A stretch of DNA of 64,000 nucleotides, taken from the NCBI RefSeq assembly GCF_018070075.1, contig NZ_JAGPXE010000002.1, positions 124,001-188,000 on the forward strand, in the 5' to 3' direction. The position numbers and the translations under genes were made by a program. Below are positions 37,657 through 47,197 of this stretch, in pieces (positions within the stretch are counted from its first letter, which is position 1; the number at the start of each line of letters is the position of its first letter). This stretch comes from Saccharopolyspora endophytica. GTDB taxonomy: Bacteria > Actinomycetota > Actinomycetes > Mycobacteriales > Pseudonocardiaceae. The notes under the pieces were generated by a model. That model was not told where the DNA came from. It worked only from the letters and a program-made list of their open reading frames with translations, and did not search any database.

Positions 37657-37695
37657 CACCGGGCCCCCGCAGCGCTCGGCTGCGGGGGCCCGGTG
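37657..37695. terminator. hairpin terminator between convergent genes
   Basis: Perfect 16-bp stem (37657-37672 with 37680-37695; CACCGGGCCCCCGCAG and complement) and a seven-base loop. It serves the desulfurase-like gene and the DUF7455 gene from opposite sides. Confidence 0.78.
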
Positions 37696-37713
37696 ACCTG
37701 GCTGATCAGGTTG

Positions 37714-37899
37714 TCACTGCTCGTCCTGTTGGAGGTCGGCCCGCACGTCGCGGAGACCGGCTTCGTAGGCGCGGGCGTGGTGCCCGCAGAACAGAAGCTC
37801 GCCACCGGACGGTAGTACGGCGCGAGCCTTGGCAGCGGCCCCGCAGCGGTCGCAGCGGTCGGCGGCGGTCAGCTCGGGGCGGGTGAGCGTTCCCGGCAT
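37714..37899 (-). CDS. DUF7455 small Cys/His protein
   Basis: 61 residues. The sequence has ADRCDRCGAAAKARA and LLFCGHHARAYEAGL, giving a CxxC ... CxHH arrangement that could bind zinc. The C terminus is acidic (DVRADLQQDEQ). Proteins of this type lie beside the principal sigma factor gene in many actinobacteria; their role is unknown. A good Shine-Dalgarno (GGAGGGAGATATCG context) precedes the ATG on the minus strand. Confidence 0.85.
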   Translation of the reverse strand: MPGTLTRPELTAADRCDRCGAAAKARAVLPSGGELLFCGHHARAYEAGLRDVRADLQQDEQ

Positions 37900-38380
37900 C
37901 GATATCTCCCTCCGTCCCGGCGTCGGATTCCACCCGACGCCCTCGATCCTGCTACGACCACCGGTGTCCTACTGGCTGCAGGGTCGGTGCTCGTTGGCTC
38001 TACTCTTCCAGACGTTTTAACCGGAGTCAGTGTTCCCGCGCGGGCTAGCGACGGTCGTCACCATGAAGTACCCGGTTGCAGCAGTGATCCTCGCGGAGCG
38101 TGATCAACATCGGGGGCGCCTCGCTGACCTGCGACGATGCGAAGATCGACGAATCTAGCTGGGCAAACGCTCCGACCGGTCAAGGCCGATCCAGGTGGGT
38201 TGGATCACAAATATGACGATCCGTGATCGGTCGTGTTCCTCTGGAAGCGAACAGCAAATCTCAGCACTCGGACGGAAAATCGGCGTCCCGAAGCTCCGGA
38301 ATCGGTCTTCTGGGCCGAAGTGGACACGCGAAAAAGGCCGTCGACCCGAGTGGGTCGACGGCCGATTCCGGACAATTCGG
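37900..38380. other. intergenic region between DUF7455 and sigA (481 bp)
   Basis: The region holds the DUF7455 promoter/leader at its left end and the sigA terminator at its right end (38331-38363). It is less GC-rich than its surroundings (for example around 37990-38260). No coding pattern, repeat or RNA motif was recognised in the middle. Confidence 0.55.
38331..38363 (-). terminator. canonical intrinsic terminator of sigA
   Basis: On the minus strand a 12-bp stem (38352-38363 with 38336-38347; GGCCGTCGACCC and complement) and a four-base loop are followed immediately by TTTTT. It starts 18 bp after the sigA stop codon. Confidence 0.9.
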
Positions 38381-39763
38381 TCAGTCGAGGTAGTCCCGGA
38401 GGACCTGCGACCGCGACGGGTGGCGCAGCTTCGACATCGTCTTGGACTCGATCTGCCGGATCCGCTCCCGGGTCACCCCGTAGACCTGGCCGATCTCGTC
38501 CAGCGTGCGCGGCTGGCCGTCGGTGAGGCCGAAGCGCAGCCGGACCACGCCCGCCTCGCGCTCGGACAGCGTCGCCAGGACCGACTGCAGCTGGTCCTGC
38601 AGCAGCGTGAACGACACCGCGTCGACCGCGACGACCGCCTCGGAGTCCTCGATGAAGTCACCGAGCTGGCTGTCGCCCTCGTCGCCGATGGTCTGGTCGA
38701 GCGAAATGGGCTCCCGGGCGTACTGCTGGATCTCCAGCACCTTCTCCGGGGTGATGTCCATTTCCTTGGCGAGCTCTTCCGGCGTGGGCTCGCGACCGAG
38801 GTCCTGCAGCAGCTCGCGCTGGATGCGCCCGAGCTTGTTGATGACCTCGACCATGTGCACCGGGATGCGGATGGTGCGCGCCTGGTCGGCCATCGCACGC
38901 GTGATGGCCTGGCGGATCCACCAGGTCGCGTACGTGGAGAACTTGTAGCCCTTGGTGTAGTCGAACTTCTCGACCGCGCGGATCAGACCGAGGTTGCCCT
39001 CCTGGATCAGGTCCAGGAACGCCATGCCGCGGCCGGTGTAGCGCTTGGCGAGGCTGACCACCAGGCGGAGGTTGGCCTCCAGCAGGTGGTTCTTGGCGCG
39101 CTCGCCGTCGCGCACGATCCAGCGCAGGTCGCGCCGCATCTGCGTGGTCAGCTGCTCGCCGGACTCCTCGATCTGGCGCAACCGCTCGGCACCGTAGAGG
39201 CCGGCCTCGATGCGCTTGGCCAGCTCGACCTCTTCCTCGGCGTTGAGCAGAGCGACCTTGCCGATCTGCTTGAGGTAGGCGCGCACCGAGTCCGCGGAAG
39301 CGGTCAGCTCGGCGTCCTTGCGCGCCTGCCGGAGCGCCTCGGACTCCTCTTCGTCCCAGACGAAGTCACCGGACTCCTTGGAGTCCTCGTCCGGAACCGG
39401 CTCCTCGGGAATCTCCACCTCGACTTCCGCGAGATCGCCGACCTCGGGAGAGGTCAGGTCGGTCTCGATCGGTTCGTCGATCTCCATGCCCTCGCCATTG
39501 CCCTTGGCGGAAGCCGACTTGGTCGTCTTCTTCGCCGGGGCCTTGGCGGCGCCCTTCTTGGCCGCGGGCTTGCGGGTGGTCGACTTCGCACCCGTCGAGC
39601 TCTTGGCGGTGCTCTTGCGCGCGGCAGGCTTCGTCTGCTCGACGTCAGACGAAGCAGCCGCCTCCGAAGCTGGGGTGGCCTGGGACTGGCCCGACTCGGC
39701 TTGAGCGCCGCCAGCGTCTGCGGCGGAGCTGGAGCGTCGGGTTGCGGTTTCTGCGGCTGCCAC
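38381..39763 (-). CDS. sigA: principal RNA polymerase sigma factor SigA (RpoD/HrdB)
   Basis: 460 residues from the GTG with AAAGGG upstream. The N-terminal 150 residues are low-complexity Ala/Lys/Thr/Ser ([19 protein letters not shown]) and then acidic (region 1.1-like). Region 1.2 is [17 protein letters not shown], region 2 contains [17 protein letters not shown], and region 4.2 is [20 protein letters not shown]. It directs housekeeping transcription. The paralogue sigB lies 12 kb upstream. The gene is monocistronic with a canonical terminator. Confidence 0.97.
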   Translation of the reverse strand: MAAAETATRRSSSAADAGGAQAESGQSQATPASEAAASSDVEQTKPAARKSTAKSSTGAKSTTRKPAAKKGAAKAPAKKTTKSASAKGNGEGMEIDEPIETDLTSPEVGDLAEVEVEIPEEPVPDEDSKESGDFVWDEEESEALRQARKDAELTASADSVRAYLKQIGKVALLNAEEEVELAKRIEAGLYGAERLRQIEESGEQLTTQMRRDLRWIVRDGERAKNHLLEANLRLVVSLAKRYTGRGMAFLDLIQEGNLGLIRAVEKFDYTKGYKFSTYATWWIRQAITRAMADQARTIRIPVHMVEVINKLGRIQRELLQDLGREPTPEELAKEMDITPEKVLEIQQYAREPISLDQTIGDEGDSQLGDFIEDSEAVVAVDAVSFTLLQDQLQSVLATLSEREAGVVRLRFGLTDGQPRTLDEIGQVYGVTRERIRQIESKTMSKLRHPSRSQVLRDYLD

Positions 39764-40189
39764 GTACGCCCTTTCGCGACGGTCGATCAGGGCGGGCCGG
39801 AGGGCGCGAAACCTCGGCCGCCAAAGGTCGGGGAACAACCCACCGGACTCGGAGTCCTGGCTGACGAACAATCACCCGTGAAGTGCCGGGGTGATCGGCT
39901 CGCCGCCGCACCGGCTCCCGCCGTCGGTGAAGGTGTTGCACCAGCGGGCGGGCTCACCAGCGTTCACCAGCCAAAAGGACTTCGAACCAAGTGGGTCGTG
40001 TTCCATTGTAACCGCGATGCGGGGGTGCGGTTCCGCTGCAAGGCGGAGTCCGCGCGTCCCTCGGTGTGCTAGGCACGGCTCCGGAAGGCCGTTGCGAGCC
40101 GTGCCGAACACTCCGACGGGTGTCCCTCGGGACGCCCTTTCGGGGCCGGGCTCAGCACGCGGTCGCAGCTGTGCCCGGCAGCGGTCGGA
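39764..40189. other. sigA upstream region (426 bp)
   Basis: It contains the sigA promoter/leader (right of 39764) and the downstream end of ppgK with a hairpin at 40072-40105. No gene on either strand is supported. Confidence 0.55.
40072..40105 (-). terminator. possible hairpin terminator after ppgK
   Basis: A 10-bp stem (GGCACGGCTC with GAGCCGTGCC) and a 14-base loop lie 85 bp beyond the ppgK stop. There is no U-tract. Confidence 0.45.
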
Positions 40190-40951
<762 letters not shown>

Positions 40952-41038
40952 GGCTGATCCTTCCTATTCGATTCAGACCAAGGTGTGCAGACCTTAACGG
41001 GACTGTGTTGCGATGTCTGCGTGGGATTGCCAAAAGAT

Positions 41039-41842
41039 GTGGATGCAAACGCCTTGTCCGAGGTCGCGGTGCGAATCGCGCGCGAAGCCGCCGATTTGGC
41101 CCGAACCGTGCGTGATCAGGCGGTGACCGACGGTGTTGACACGAAGAGCACCGAGACCGATGTGGTCACCATGGGCGATCGAGCCGTGGAGCGCTTGGTG
41201 CGCGAGCGGCTCGCCGAGCTACGCCCGGGCGAGTCCGTGCTGGGCGAGGAGGAAGGCGGCGACGGTGCGCTGGACGGACTGCGCTGGGTCGTCGACCCGA
41301 TCGACGGCACTGTGAATTATCTCTACGGGTTCCCCTTCTACGCGGTCTCGCTGGCCGCGCAGCTCGACGGCCGCTCGGTCGCCGGAGCCGTCGTCGAACC
41401 CGTCTCAGGGCGGGTCTGGAGCGCCGCGGCCGGCCACGGGGCCTTCCTCGACGGGAAGCCGCTGCACGTCTCCGGCGCCGACCGGCTGGACCTGGCGCTG
41501 GTGGGCACCGGGTTCGCCTACGCGGTCCAGCGCCGCACCGCCCAAGCACGCGTGGTGAACGACCTGCTCGGCCAGGTCCGCGACATCCGTCGGGCGGGAG
41601 CCGCCTCGCTGGACCTGTGCTCGGTCGCCGCGGGCTGGCTCGACGCGACCTACGAGGTCGGGCTCAACCGCTGGGACTGGGCGGCCGGCGCGCTGATCGC
41701 CCAGGAAGCCGGAGCGGCTCTGCGGCTCCCGGAGAAGGGCTCGTCGGACGGGCTCGGCGACGAGATGCTCGTCTGCGCCACGCCCGGGATCGCCGAGGGG
41801 CTCACGGGCGCACTGCGCGCGGCCAACGCCGGCGAGGTCTGA
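41039..41842 (+). CDS. suhB: inositol-1-monophosphatase family protein SuhB
   Basis: About 267 residues. Metal-binding motifs of the IMPase/FIG superfamily are present: VLGEEEGGDGALD (first Glu), WVVDPIDGTVNYLYGFPFYA (DPIDGT) and NRWDWAAGALIAQEAGA (WDxAAG). It hydrolyses myo-inositol phosphate, required in actinobacteria for phosphatidylinositol lipids and mycothiol. The start is uncertain: GTG at 41039 fits the usual N-terminal length, GTG 41021 and GTG 40985 are in frame, and none has a clear Shine-Dalgarno. Confidence 0.9.
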   Translation: MDANALSEVAVRIAREAADLARTVRDQAVTDGVDTKSTETDVVTMGDRAVERLVRERLAELRPGESVLGEEEGGDGALDGLRWVVDPIDGTVNYLYGFPFYAVSLAAQLDGRSVAGAVVEPVSGRVWSAAAGHGAFLDGKPLHVSGADRLDLALVGTGFAYAVQRRTAQARVVNDLLGQVRDIRRAGAASLDLCSVAAGWLDATYEVGLNRWDWAAGALIAQEAGAALRLPEKGSSDGLGDEMLVCATPGIAEGLTGALRAANAGEV

Positions 41843-41931
41843 CCGCTCGTGGCGGGAACCCGCCAATCCGGTTCGGGTTTCCGCCACGGCATCGATAGCG
41901 GTCCGTTGCGCGTTGTTGCCGGGAATCGTTA

Positions 41932-42633
41932 TCAGCAGTGCACGTCGCGGGCCTTGGTGAGCAGGTCCTCGCTGATCTGCGGCGGCGTCACCTCTTGCTG
42001 CGCACCGTCCTGCTGATCGCGCTGCGGCACCCAGTTCTGCAGCTGCTGCAGGATCTGCTTGGCCTCTTGCGTGGTCTTGATGTCGTCGAAGCGCGAGCCC
42101 AGCGCCAGGTCCAGGCCGGCGTCCTCGCGCTCGTCGCGCACCAGCTGCGCGCACGGCGCGATCAGGCTCAACGTGCGGGCCGCGCTCATCCCGGCTGCTC
42201 CGAACCGGATCTGACCGTGGCACTGCAGGTCGTAGTTGACGTAGACCGAGTCGTTGTCGGCGCCGGTCTTGACGAAGCCCAGGCTGGCCAGCTCGTCGCC
42301 GACCATGCTCGCCTGCCTGCTCTCGCCGTTGCCGTTGAGCACCCGCACGTGCACGTCCTGCGGCGGGACGGGGGTCGTGGAGTTCAGCGCGTCGCGTTCG
42401 AGCATGGTGCCCACCGGCACCTGCGGCGGCATGCCGCTGGCCTCGGGCGGAGCGGTCGGCGCTCCGGGCGGGTTGCACCTGGTGGCCGTGTCGATGTCCT
42501 CCACGGACCCGAAGACGCGAGTCCACAGCAGTCCGGACAGCACCACCAGCGTCACCAGCACGACCAGCGCGGGCAGTGGTCGGCGTCGGCGATATCCGAC
42601 TCGCCGTCCCGGCCTTGCACCTACGGCTCCCAC
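41932..42633 (-). CDS. envelope protein with LytR C-terminal domain (Cei-like)
   Basis: 233 residues. A basic N terminus (GRRVGYRRRRP) precedes one transmembrane helix (PALVVLVTLVVLSGLLW). An extracytoplasmic LytR_C domain follows (VHVRVLNGNGESRQASMVGDEL and VKTGADNDSVYVNYD regions) with cysteines at its ends. In M. tuberculosis the homologue at this position between suhB and DUF4193, Rv2700 (Cei), supports cell-envelope integrity. GGGAGGGGC lies before the GTG start. It converges with suhB. Confidence 0.87.
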   Translation of the reverse strand: MGAVGARPGRRVGYRRRRPLPALVVLVTLVVLSGLLWTRVFGSVEDIDTATRCNPPGAPTAPPEASGMPPQVPVGTMLERDALNSTTPVPPQDVHVRVLNGNGESRQASMVGDELASLGFVKTGADNDSVYVNYDLQCHGQIRFGAAGMSAARTLSLIAPCAQLVRDEREDAGLDLALGSRFDDIKTTQEAKQILQQLQNWVPQRDQQDGAQQEVTPPQISEDLLTKARDVHC

Positions 42634-43115
42634 GTCCGCCCCTCCCTGGATGCCTCGGATCCGCGCGCTCCCGCCCGCACTGGATCAGCCTAGGGGTTGA
42701 ACCTGTGGTGCGCGGTGTTGGTCGCCGCTGCCGTGTCTTGATCTCCCCGTGATCGTCTCGAAGCCGATGTCGACCGGGAAACCGCGAGCGCATCGCATCA
42801 CGCGGGGATCGGCAGGGCAACCGGGACGGGCCGCCGCGAGGACTCGGCCGACCGGTCGAATTTTGATCTACGATGCCCTCCGAATGCGCGCAATGCCACA
42901 CCTATGGGTGACCTGCTGCGTGTTCGCAGAAGTTATGAGCTACCCTCTCGGCGCCTCACGGAGTGCCGAGTTGAGGCAAGTCGCTCTTTACGGGGGAACT
43001 AGACGCGTTGCAGGGCGAGACCGCGATCACTGTCCCATCGGGCACAAATTCGGGTCCTGGAACGTTTACCAGCGGCACACCATTGCAGTCTCCACAAACG
43101 CAGGGGTGAATCACG
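42634..43115. other. intergenic region between Cei-like gene and DUF4193 gene (482 bp)
   Basis: A divergent promoter region. It is moderately GC-rich with several AT-rich patches (42845-42905, 43040-43090) that likely hold the DUF4193 promoter and leader. No coding sequence or defined RNA was recognised. Confidence 0.5.
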
Positions 43116-43415
43116 ATGGCGACCGACTACGACGCTCCTCGCCGCGAGTCCGAGGACTTGGCGGAGGACTCGTTGGAGGAGCTGAAGGCGCGACGCAACG
43201 ATGCGCAATCCGGCGTCGTCGACGAAGACGAAGGGGCGATCGCGGAGAATTTCGAACTGCCGGGCGCTGACCTGTCCGGTGAGGAGATGACCGTCAAGGT
43301 GCTCCCGAAGCAGGCTGACGAGTTCACCTGCTCGAGCTGCTTCCTCGTCCATCACCGCAGCCGACTGGCCGAGACCAAGAACGGTCAGTTCATCTGTCGT
43401 GATTGCGCCGCCTGA
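43116..43415 (+). CDS. DUF4193 family zinc-ribbon-like protein
   Basis: 99 residues. It begins MATDYDAPR, typical of DUF4193, with an acidic middle ([19 protein letters not shown]) and a C-terminal [14 protein letters not shown] ... ICRDCA pattern, two CxxC pairs that could bind zinc. This is among the best-conserved small proteins of Actinobacteria, usually abundant and next to dut/suhB; its function is unknown. It has AGGGGTG upstream and a canonical terminator downstream, so it is a strong monocistronic transcript. Confidence 0.93.
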   Translation: MATDYDAPRRESEDLAEDSLEELKARRNDAQSGVVDEDEGAIAENFELPGADLSGEEMTVKVLPKQADEFTCSSCFLVHHRSRLAETKNGQFICRDCAA

Positions 43416-43447
43416 GGCGCACGTCGACGAACTACAACGGGAAGTGG

Positions 43448-43485
43448 CTGGGCACACGCGGGCGGCGTGTGCCCAGTGTTTTTCC
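43448..43485 (+). terminator. canonical intrinsic terminator of the DUF4193 gene
   Basis: Perfect 12-bp stem (43448-43459 with 43465-43476; CTGGGCACACGC and complement), a five-base loop and a TGTTTTTCC tail. Confidence 0.9.
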
Positions 43486-43563
43486 TGGGAAGAATTGAGA
43501 GTGGTCTCTTCGCTCGGCGGTCCGGGTGGCGGACCCTCGAACGCCTCGCGAGACCGGGTTCTG

Positions 43564-44073
43564 TCACCGCTCGCGGAGCAGGACGGCCTTGAGCCGTTCC
43601 GGCTTGCGGGTGCTGACCACCCAGTACGGAGTGGGGTCGTCCGGGTCGTCGAGCCAGATGCGCACGGAGGTGCGCACCCAGGAGCGATGCACCAGGAACG
43701 CCGCGGGGTCCAGGTCCGGGCCCAGGGAACGCCGCTGCTCGGCGGGGGAGATGACCTCGACCTCGTCGATGAACCGGAGCGGCAGGTGGGCGTCGCCGAC
43801 CCACAGCTCGTCGTCGACGACCTCGACCTTGAGCCTGCCCAGCCACAGCGGCACGACGACCGCCAGCGGGACCAGCACGACGTAGGGCAGCCACGCCCGC
43901 ACGCCCGGGTAGCCCATGTGCACCTGAGCGGCCATCAAGACCGCTGCGACCAGCGGCAACGGCCAGGTCCACCGCGACGCGTACAGACGTTCGCGGAACA
44001 CCGCCTGCCCCTCCGAATTCGCCTGACCGGGGGTGTCCCCGCTCGTGGTGGCTGCTTCTACGCTTTCCGACAC
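43564..44073 (-). CDS. DUF3093 membrane protein
   Basis: 169 residues from the GTG at 44073. It has two close transmembrane segments ([34 protein letters not shown]) followed by a small beta-rich domain ([31 protein letters not shown]) and the family's C-terminal [20 protein letters not shown] with [11 protein letters not shown]. The function is unknown. In M. tuberculosis the homologue Rv2698 is likewise divergent from dut. Confidence 0.9.
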   Translation of the reverse strand: MSESVEAATTSGDTPGQANSEGQAVFRERLYASRWTWPLPLVAAVLMAAQVHMGYPGVRAWLPYVVLVPLAVVVPLWLGRLKVEVVDDELWVGDAHLPLRFIDEVEVISPAEQRRSLGPDLDPAAFLVHRSWVRTSVRIWLDDPDDPTPYWVVSTRKPERLKAVLLRER

Positions 44074-44079
44074 GCATTC

Positions 44080-44089
44080 AGGGTAGTCT
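44080..44089. promoter_or_regulatory. overlapping divergent -10-like elements of dut and the DUF3093 gene
   Basis: On the plus strand TAGTCT (44084-44089) is eight bases before the dut GTG. On the minus strand TACCCT (44085-44080) is six bases before the DUF3093 GTG. The two elements overlap by two bases. Confidence 0.55.
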
Positions 44090-44097
44090 CGCCGCCC

Positions 44098-44592
44098 GTG
44101 TCGAACGTGAAGGTCCTGCTTACCCGAACCGACCCCGGTGTACCGCTTCCCGAATACGCCAAACCCGGGGATGCCGGTGCCGATCTGGTAACCACCAGGG
44201 ATGTGGTTCTCGAACCGGGCGAACGCGCGCTGGTGGGCACCGGAGTCGCCGTGGCGCTTCCGGAGGGCTACGCGGGCTTCGTCCACCCTCGCTCGGGGCT
44301 CGCCGCCAAGACCGGGCTCAGCGTGGTCAACACGCCCGGCACGATCGATTCCGGGTACCGCGGTGAGATCAAGGTCTGCCTGATCAATCATGATCGTGTG
44401 CAGCCGGTGTCGCTGCGACGAGGTGACCGGATCGCCCAGCTCGTCGTGCAGAAGGTCGAGCACGCCGTGTTCACCGAGGTCGACGAGCTGCCCGAGTCGT
44501 TGCGCGGTACCGGTGGGCATGGCTCCACAGGTGGTCATGAGGTGCTGACGGCGTCGGGAACCACCGAGGCCGGTCACAGGACGGAGGTCTGA
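44098..44592 (+). CDS. dut: deoxyuridine 5'-triphosphate nucleotidohydrolase
   Basis: 164 residues. All five dUTPase motifs occur in order: [45 protein letters not shown] and the C-terminal [12 protein letters not shown] arm (glycine-rich rather than the standard RGTGGFGSTG, with Phe replaced by His). It hydrolyses dUTP to dUMP, preventing uracil in DNA. The GTG is placed for a leaderless start. It is followed after 4 bp by the DUF3710 gene, as in M. tuberculosis. Confidence 0.96.
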   Translation: MSNVKVLLTRTDPGVPLPEYAKPGDAGADLVTTRDVVLEPGERALVGTGVAVALPEGYAGFVHPRSGLAAKTGLSVVNTPGTIDSGYRGEIKVCLINHDRVQPVSLRRGDRIAQLVVQKVEHAVFTEVDELPESLRGTGGHGSTGGHEVLTASGTTEAGHRTEV

Positions 44593-44596
44593 GGGG

Positions 44597-45235
44597 ATGT
44601 TCAGAAGGGGCCGGGGGAAGTCCAAGCGCGACGCGGCCGTCGAGGAACAGGCCGAGGCGGCGGAGCAGGTTCCCTCGCAGGGACCGTACGACGAGAGCGA
44701 GGCACCCGATTCCGGGGTGGAGCGGCTCGACCTCGGTTCGGTGCGGGTTCCGGTGCCCGAGGGAGGCCAGCTGCAGGTCGAGGTCGACCCCTCCGGGCCG
44801 GTGCGCGCGGTGCACCTGGTGACCCCGGTCGGCAGGCTGACCGTGAGCGCCTTCGCGGCGCCGCGCAGCGGCGGGCTGTGGGAGGAGGTCGGCAACGAAC
44901 TGGCCGACCAGCTCCGCAAGGACGGCGCGCGGGTGCACACCGAGCAGGGCGACTGGGGCGTCGAGCTGGTGGCCGACTCGCCGAAGGCGGCGTTGCGGTT
45001 CGTCGGCGTCGACGGTCCGCGCTGGCTGCTGCGCGGTGTGGCGGCGGGCCCGGCGGAGTCCGCCAAGGAATGCGCTCGGCTGCTCTACGGCGTCCTGGAC
45101 GACACGGTCGTGGTCCGCGGCTCCGAGCCGATGCCGGTGCGCACGCCGCTGCCCATCGAGCTCCCCGAGGCGATCCTCCGCCACATCCAGCAGGCGCAGA
45201 CGCAGCAGACCGAGGCGCCCAACGGCCAGGTCTGA
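44597..45235 (+). CDS. DUF3710 family protein
   Basis: 212 residues. The N-terminal stretch MFRRGRGKSKRD is basic, then acidic (about 13-45), followed by a folded domain with DLGSVRVPVPEGGQLQVEVD, AVHLVTPVGRLTVSAFAAPRS and GPRWLLRGVAAGPAE. The family is uncharacterised and near-universal in Actinobacteria, always downstream of dut. The gene starts 4 bp after dut, so it is in the same operon. Confidence 0.9.
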   Translation: MFRRGRGKSKRDAAVEEQAEAAEQVPSQGPYDESEAPDSGVERLDLGSVRVPVPEGGQLQVEVDPSGPVRAVHLVTPVGRLTVSAFAAPRSGGLWEEVGNELADQLRKDGARVHTEQGDWGVELVADSPKAALRFVGVDGPRWLLRGVAAGPAESAKECARLLYGVLDDTVVVRGSEPMPVRTPLPIELPEAILRHIQQAQTQQTEAPNGQV

Positions 45236-45413
45236 GGCCGGCGCGGGGTGGGGAGCTCGACGGCCCCACCCCTGCGCCGAACGGGTGAGACGAACGGCGG
45301 GCTCCGGTGCGGTGTCTTCATCCCGCCGGGCGTGGGATTCGGCCCGCGCAGGCGGTTAGGCTGGGAGGTGCACGGGCTGCGAAGTCGAGCCCCGAGGCGC
45401 ACAGGAGCGCTAG

Positions 45414-45791
45414 ATGAGCAAGACCGAAGGCGGCTACTGGAAGCGCCTCGTGCGGAGCCTGACCAGCGATGTCGCCGAACTTGACGCCGACGACCTGTCA
45501 GACCGGTCGCAGGCGGGAGGCGCGCAGCGCGCCAGCGATTGCCAGTGCGGGCAGGAAGCCGTGGTGCTGGGCCGGGTTCGCAGCGTCGAGCTCTGCCCCA
45601 AGACTTCCGCGCCGACCCTGGAGGCCGAGCTCTACGACGGCACCGAAGGGGTGACTCTCGTGTGGCTCGGGCGCAGGCGCATCGTGGGAATCGAGCCGGG
45701 CCGTATCGTCAAGGCCCGTGGCCGGATCGCAGTCCGTGACGGTCGCAAGGTGCTGTACAACCCCTACTACGAGTTGCAGAACACCGCATGA
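45414..45791 (+). CDS. OB-fold nucleic-acid-binding protein (Rv2694c-like)
   Basis: 125 residues. The N terminus reads TEGGYWKRLVRSLTSDVAELDADDL, then an OB-fold: VLGRVRSVELCPKTSAPTLE, LYDGTEGVTLVWLGRRRI and VKARGRIAVRDGRKVLYNPYYEL. This resembles RecG/AspRS-type anticodon-binding wedge domains. The role is unknown. AGGAG precedes the ATG, and the stop overlaps the start of the DUF3159 gene (ATGA). Confidence 0.88.
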   Translation: MSKTEGGYWKRLVRSLTSDVAELDADDLSDRSQAGGAQRASDCQCGQEAVVLGRVRSVELCPKTSAPTLEAELYDGTEGVTLVWLGRRRIVGIEPGRIVKARGRIAVRDGRKVLYNPYYELQNTA

Positions 45792-46483
45792 GCGAACATG
45801 ACGCATCGGCTGCCGGGCTCAACGCCCGGCAGACCGACGATGACCGGCAGCCCGCGGGCAAGGCCGGTGTTTCCGAGCAGACCCTGCTGGAGCAGATGGG
45901 CGGTGTCAGCGGGCTCGCGTACTCCGCTGTGCCGATCGTCGTGTTCGTGGTGGTCAGCTCGTTCACCTCGATGATGCCCGCGATCTGGGCCTCGATCGGT
46001 GTCGCGGTGGGCATCGCGATCTTCCGCCTGGTGCGCAAGGAGCCGCTGCAACCGGCGATCTCCGGTGTGCTGGGCGTGGCGGTGTGCTCGTTCATCGCCT
46101 ACCGCTCCGGCGAGACCAAGGGCTTCTTCCTGCTCGGCATCTGGACCAGCCTGATCTACGGCGGGGTGTTCCTGGTGTCGGTGGCCGCGCGCTGGCCGCT
46201 GGTCGGAGTGGTCTGGTCGACCCTCAACGGCCTGGGCATGGAGTGGCGCAAGCAGCGCCGCGCGATGCGCGCCTACGACATCGCCACGCTGTCCTGGGCG
46301 GCGGTGTTCGGCGCCAAGTACGTGGTGCAGCAGTGGCTCTACGACAACGACCAGACCGGCTGGCTGGCCTTCGCCCGCATCGCCATGGGCTACCCGCTGA
46401 CCGGCATCGCGCTGGTCGTGACGGTCTGGGCGATCCGCAGGGCCAAGAAGGTCGCCGAAGAGGCGGCGGTCGCCGCCGCCTAG
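45788..46483 (+). CDS. DUF3159 integral membrane protein
   Basis: 231 residues with about six transmembrane helices in pairs (AYSAVPIVVFVVVSSF; MMPAIWASIGVAVGIAIF; ISGVLGVAVCSFIAY; GFFLLGIWTSLIYGGVFLV; LTGIALVVTVWAI). The first 35 residues are hydrophilic. The LLEQMGGVSGLAYSAVP start is typical of DUF3159. Function is unknown, possibly a transporter component. It overlaps the OB-fold gene by four bases, so the two are translationally coupled. Confidence 0.9.
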   Translation: MSEHDASAAGLNARQTDDDRQPAGKAGVSEQTLLEQMGGVSGLAYSAVPIVVFVVVSSFTSMMPAIWASIGVAVGIAIFRLVRKEPLQPAISGVLGVAVCSFIAYRSGETKGFFLLGIWTSLIYGGVFLVSVAARWPLVGVVWSTLNGLGMEWRKQRRAMRAYDIATLSWAAVFGAKYVVQQWLYDNDQTGWLAFARIAMGYPLTGIALVVTVWAIRRAKKVAEEAAVAAA

Positions 46484-46531
46484 CGCGCTCGACGTGGTGC
46501 GGGGCGGTTCCACAGGGAACCGCCCCGTTCG

Positions 46532-47197
46532 TCATTCCGCGTGGTCGTGGATGACCGCGCGGATCTCGTTCTCGACGTTGCTGGTGGCCACGAACAGCAT
46601 CTCGTCGCCGGCTTCGAGCGGGTCGTCGGCCTGGGGCACGATGACCCGGCCGCCGCGCAGGATGCTCACCAGCGCCGCGTCGACGGGCAGCTTGAGGTCG
46701 CGGACCCGGCGCCCGGCCAGCGGGGTCGACTCCGGCAGCGTCACCTCGACGAGGTTGGCCTGGCCCTGGCGCAGCGTCATCAGGCGCACCAGGTCGCCCA
46801 CGTTGACGGCTTCCTCCACCATCGCGGCCAGCATCCGCGGCGTGGAGACCGCGACGTCCACGCCCCAGGCGTCGGTGAACAGCCACTCGTTGCGCGGGTC
46901 GTTGACCCGGGCCACGACGCGGCGCACCGCGAACTCGGTCTTGGACAGCAGCGAGACCACGAGGTTGACCTTGTCGTCGCCGGTGGCCGCGATGACCACG
47001 TCGCAGGACTGCAGTCCCGCTTCCTCCAGCGACGCCAGCTCGCAGGCGTCGGCGAGCATCCACTCCGCGCCCGGGATGCGCCTGGGGTGGTAGTTGCCGG
47101 TGCTGCGCTCGATGAGCAGCACCTCGTGCTCGCCTTCGAGCAGCTCCCGCGCGATGGACTGGCCGACCGCGCCGGCTCCCGCGATCGCGATTCGCAT
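46532..47197 (-). CDS. trkA: TrkA potassium-uptake regulatory protein (CeoC-type)
   Basis: 221 residues. The NAD(P)-binding RCK/TrkA-N domain begins RIAIAGAGAVGQSIARELLE and has VVIAATGDDKVNLVVSLLS and VVARVNDPRNEWLF; the TrkA-C domain (about 140-221) ends with DEMLFVATSNVE. It gates a potassium transporter in response to nucleotides. Its ATG overlaps the stop of the upstream TrkA gene (TAATG), so the pair is co-translated. Matches the CeoB/CeoC pair of mycobacteria. Confidence 0.94.
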   Translation of the reverse strand: MRIAIAGAGAVGQSIARELLEGEHEVLLIERSTGNYHPRRIPGAEWMLADACELASLEEAGLQSCDVVIAATGDDKVNLVVSLLSKTEFAVRRVVARVNDPRNEWLFTDAWGVDVAVSTPRMLAAMVEEAVNVGDLVRLMTLRQGQANLVEVTLPESTPLAGRRVRDLKLPVDAALVSILRGGRVIVPQADDPLEAGDEMLFVATSNVENEIRAVIHDHAE

